A stretch of DNA of 15,774 nt. It comes from Bacillota bacterium (lineage in GTDB: Bacteria; Bacillota; Clostridia; Christensenellales; Aristaeellaceae). Made by a program: the position numbers and the translations under genes. The DNA is taken from NCBI GenBank assembly GCA_023459675.1, contig JAEWTC010000038.1, positions 1 to 15,774 of the forward strand, read 5' to 3'. Of the stretch, positions 15,037 to 15,774 are shown one piece after another; positions within the stretch are counted from its first letter, which is position 1; each line of letters opens with the position of its first letter. The notes beneath the pieces are model-generated. The model was not told where the DNA came from, did no database searches, and saw nothing but the letters and a program-made list of their open reading frames with translations.

Positions 15037-15774
15037 GTGCCGGAAAAAGCATCCAATCAGCTTTACTACCTGAAATTCCTGTGCATCGTCATGATCATCG
15101 GCCTGCACACCGTTTTTACCGAATACTTTGCGCCGCTATCCCCGGCGCTTGTTACGCTCAACCGCTTCGTGCGCACGATTTACGACAGCGGCATTTCCGC
15201 CTTCTTTTTCTTCTCCGCCTACCTCTTTTTCCGCAAACCGCGCGGTGGTTATCTTGCGGTGGTTCTTTCCAAAGCCAAAGGCCTGCTCGTTCCCTATCTG
15301 TTCTGGAACGCGCTGATGCTTTTGTATACGTTCGTCAGACAATCGCTGACGGTCGGGCATATCCCCGCCTGGTCGCTCTCCTTTCTCCTGAAAAGCGTAA
15401 CGGTAACGCCCATCAACTCCGTGCTGTGGTTTGTGCTGACGCTGATGGGCTTTGTGCTGCTGTATCCGCTCGTGGCGTGGGTTGCCGGGCGCGCGTGGCG
15501 CGTTCTCCTTGTCATGATCGTCTGCAACGTACTCTATTATCTGCCGCAGATACCGGTGCCGTACGAAACCATTCTCCACTGGACGCCGGTATATGTGCTG
15601 GGCGCCTATATTGGCGCAAAGCGCACGGAGTGGATGGAAAACGCGCCCCTCTGGCGCAGCCCGCTGTTGCGCGCCTGCTGCGCGGCGGCGCTGCTTGGGC
15701 TTGCGCTGATCCGCCTCTACTGGGACGGCGTGCAGTATCTGGCCTGGCAGGCGACCCCGTTTCTGCTGTGGGGC
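15037..15774 (+). CDS. Acyltransferase family 3 (OafA/YrhL-like) membrane protein, cut by the window end
   Basis: The frame is open from a GTG at 15037 to the window edge, giving 246 residues and no stop. GGGGGAG (15024-15030) precedes the start by 6 bases. Acyltransferase-3 proteins are polytopic membrane enzymes that move acetyl or other acyl groups onto extracellular sugars such as cell-wall or surface polysaccharides. Family features are the N-terminal YYLKFLCIVMIIGLH with the conserved histidine (His24) in helix 1, and SGISAFFFFSAYLFFRK (51-67) in helix 2, the counterpart of the FFVLSG motif. Further hydrophobic helices follow near 85-100, 130-150 and 155-172. The missing C-terminal part prevents a substrate guess. 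It may be unrelated to the sugar genes before it. Confidence 0.82.
   Translation, partial: MPEKASNQLYYLKFLCIVMIIGLHTVFTEYFAPLSPALVTLNRFVRTIYDSGISAFFFFSAYLFFRKPRGGYLAVVLSKAKGLLVPYLFWNALMLLYTFVRQSLTVGHIPAWSLSFLLKSVTVTPINSVLWFVLTLMGFVLLYPLVAWVAGRAWRVLLVMIVCNVLYYLPQIPVPYETILHWTPVYVLGAYIGAKRTEWMENAPLWRSPLLRACCAAALLGLALIRLYWDGVQYLAWQATPFLLWG

Noticed and set aside
1..15774. Search for tRNA, rRNA, insertion sequences and CRISPR arrays
   Set aside because: No transposase-like protein, no regular repeat series and no tRNA-like cloverleaf with a T-loop was noticed in either strand by eye.

Overview
The window is a stretch of a GC-rich bacterial chromosome. It most resembles a Clostridia-type Bacillota, possibly a gut plant-glycan degrader. 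The reasons are the accC-accD-accA gene order with a zinc-ribbon AccD and a separate AccA, a DegV protein at the end of that operon, sigma-A type promoters, strong AGGAGG ribosome sites and many intrinsic terminators. The genus cannot be fixed from the sequence alone.

Layout. (1) 1-2600, plus strand: the tail of a fatty-acid synthesis operon. It holds the last codons of a probable accC, then accD, accA and degV, which overlap by 4 bases at each junction and end in a strong terminator. (2) 2631-4153, plus strand: a 12-helix MFS efflux pump with its own promoter and a 5' leader of about 190 nt. The leader carries a strong-SD 12-residue leader peptide, a hairpin inside that peptide's coding region, a second hairpin that buries the pump's ribosome site, and a competing 10-bp pairing that would free it. 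This looks like an attenuation switch of the kind used by antibiotic-resistance genes and is the most interesting part of the window. (3) 4157-6640, minus strand: a secreted GH53 endo-beta-1,4-galactanase with Ig-like and carbohydrate-binding modules, followed by a GNAT acetyltransferase. (4) 6695-10441, plus strand: a sugar ABC importer (binding protein and two permeases) expressed divergently from the galactanase. (5) 10450-12303, minus strand: L-fucose isomerase. (6) 12554-14836, plus strand: a cytoplasmic GH105-type glycosidase with a large N-terminal beta-rich region. (7) 15037 to the end: a truncated acyltransferase-3 membrane protein.

How the genes may work together: the galactanase would cut beta-1,4-galactan (side chains of pectic rhamnogalacturonan I) outside the cell, and the binding protein and permeases would import the oligosaccharides. 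GH105 enzymes usually remove unsaturated uronic acids from imported pectin fragments, and FucI opens a route for L-fucose, a common decoration of plant cell-wall glycans. No beta-galactosidase, importer ATPase, dedicated regulator or fucose kinase lies in the window, so the pathway is incomplete here. No RNA genes, mobile elements or CRISPR arrays were seen.
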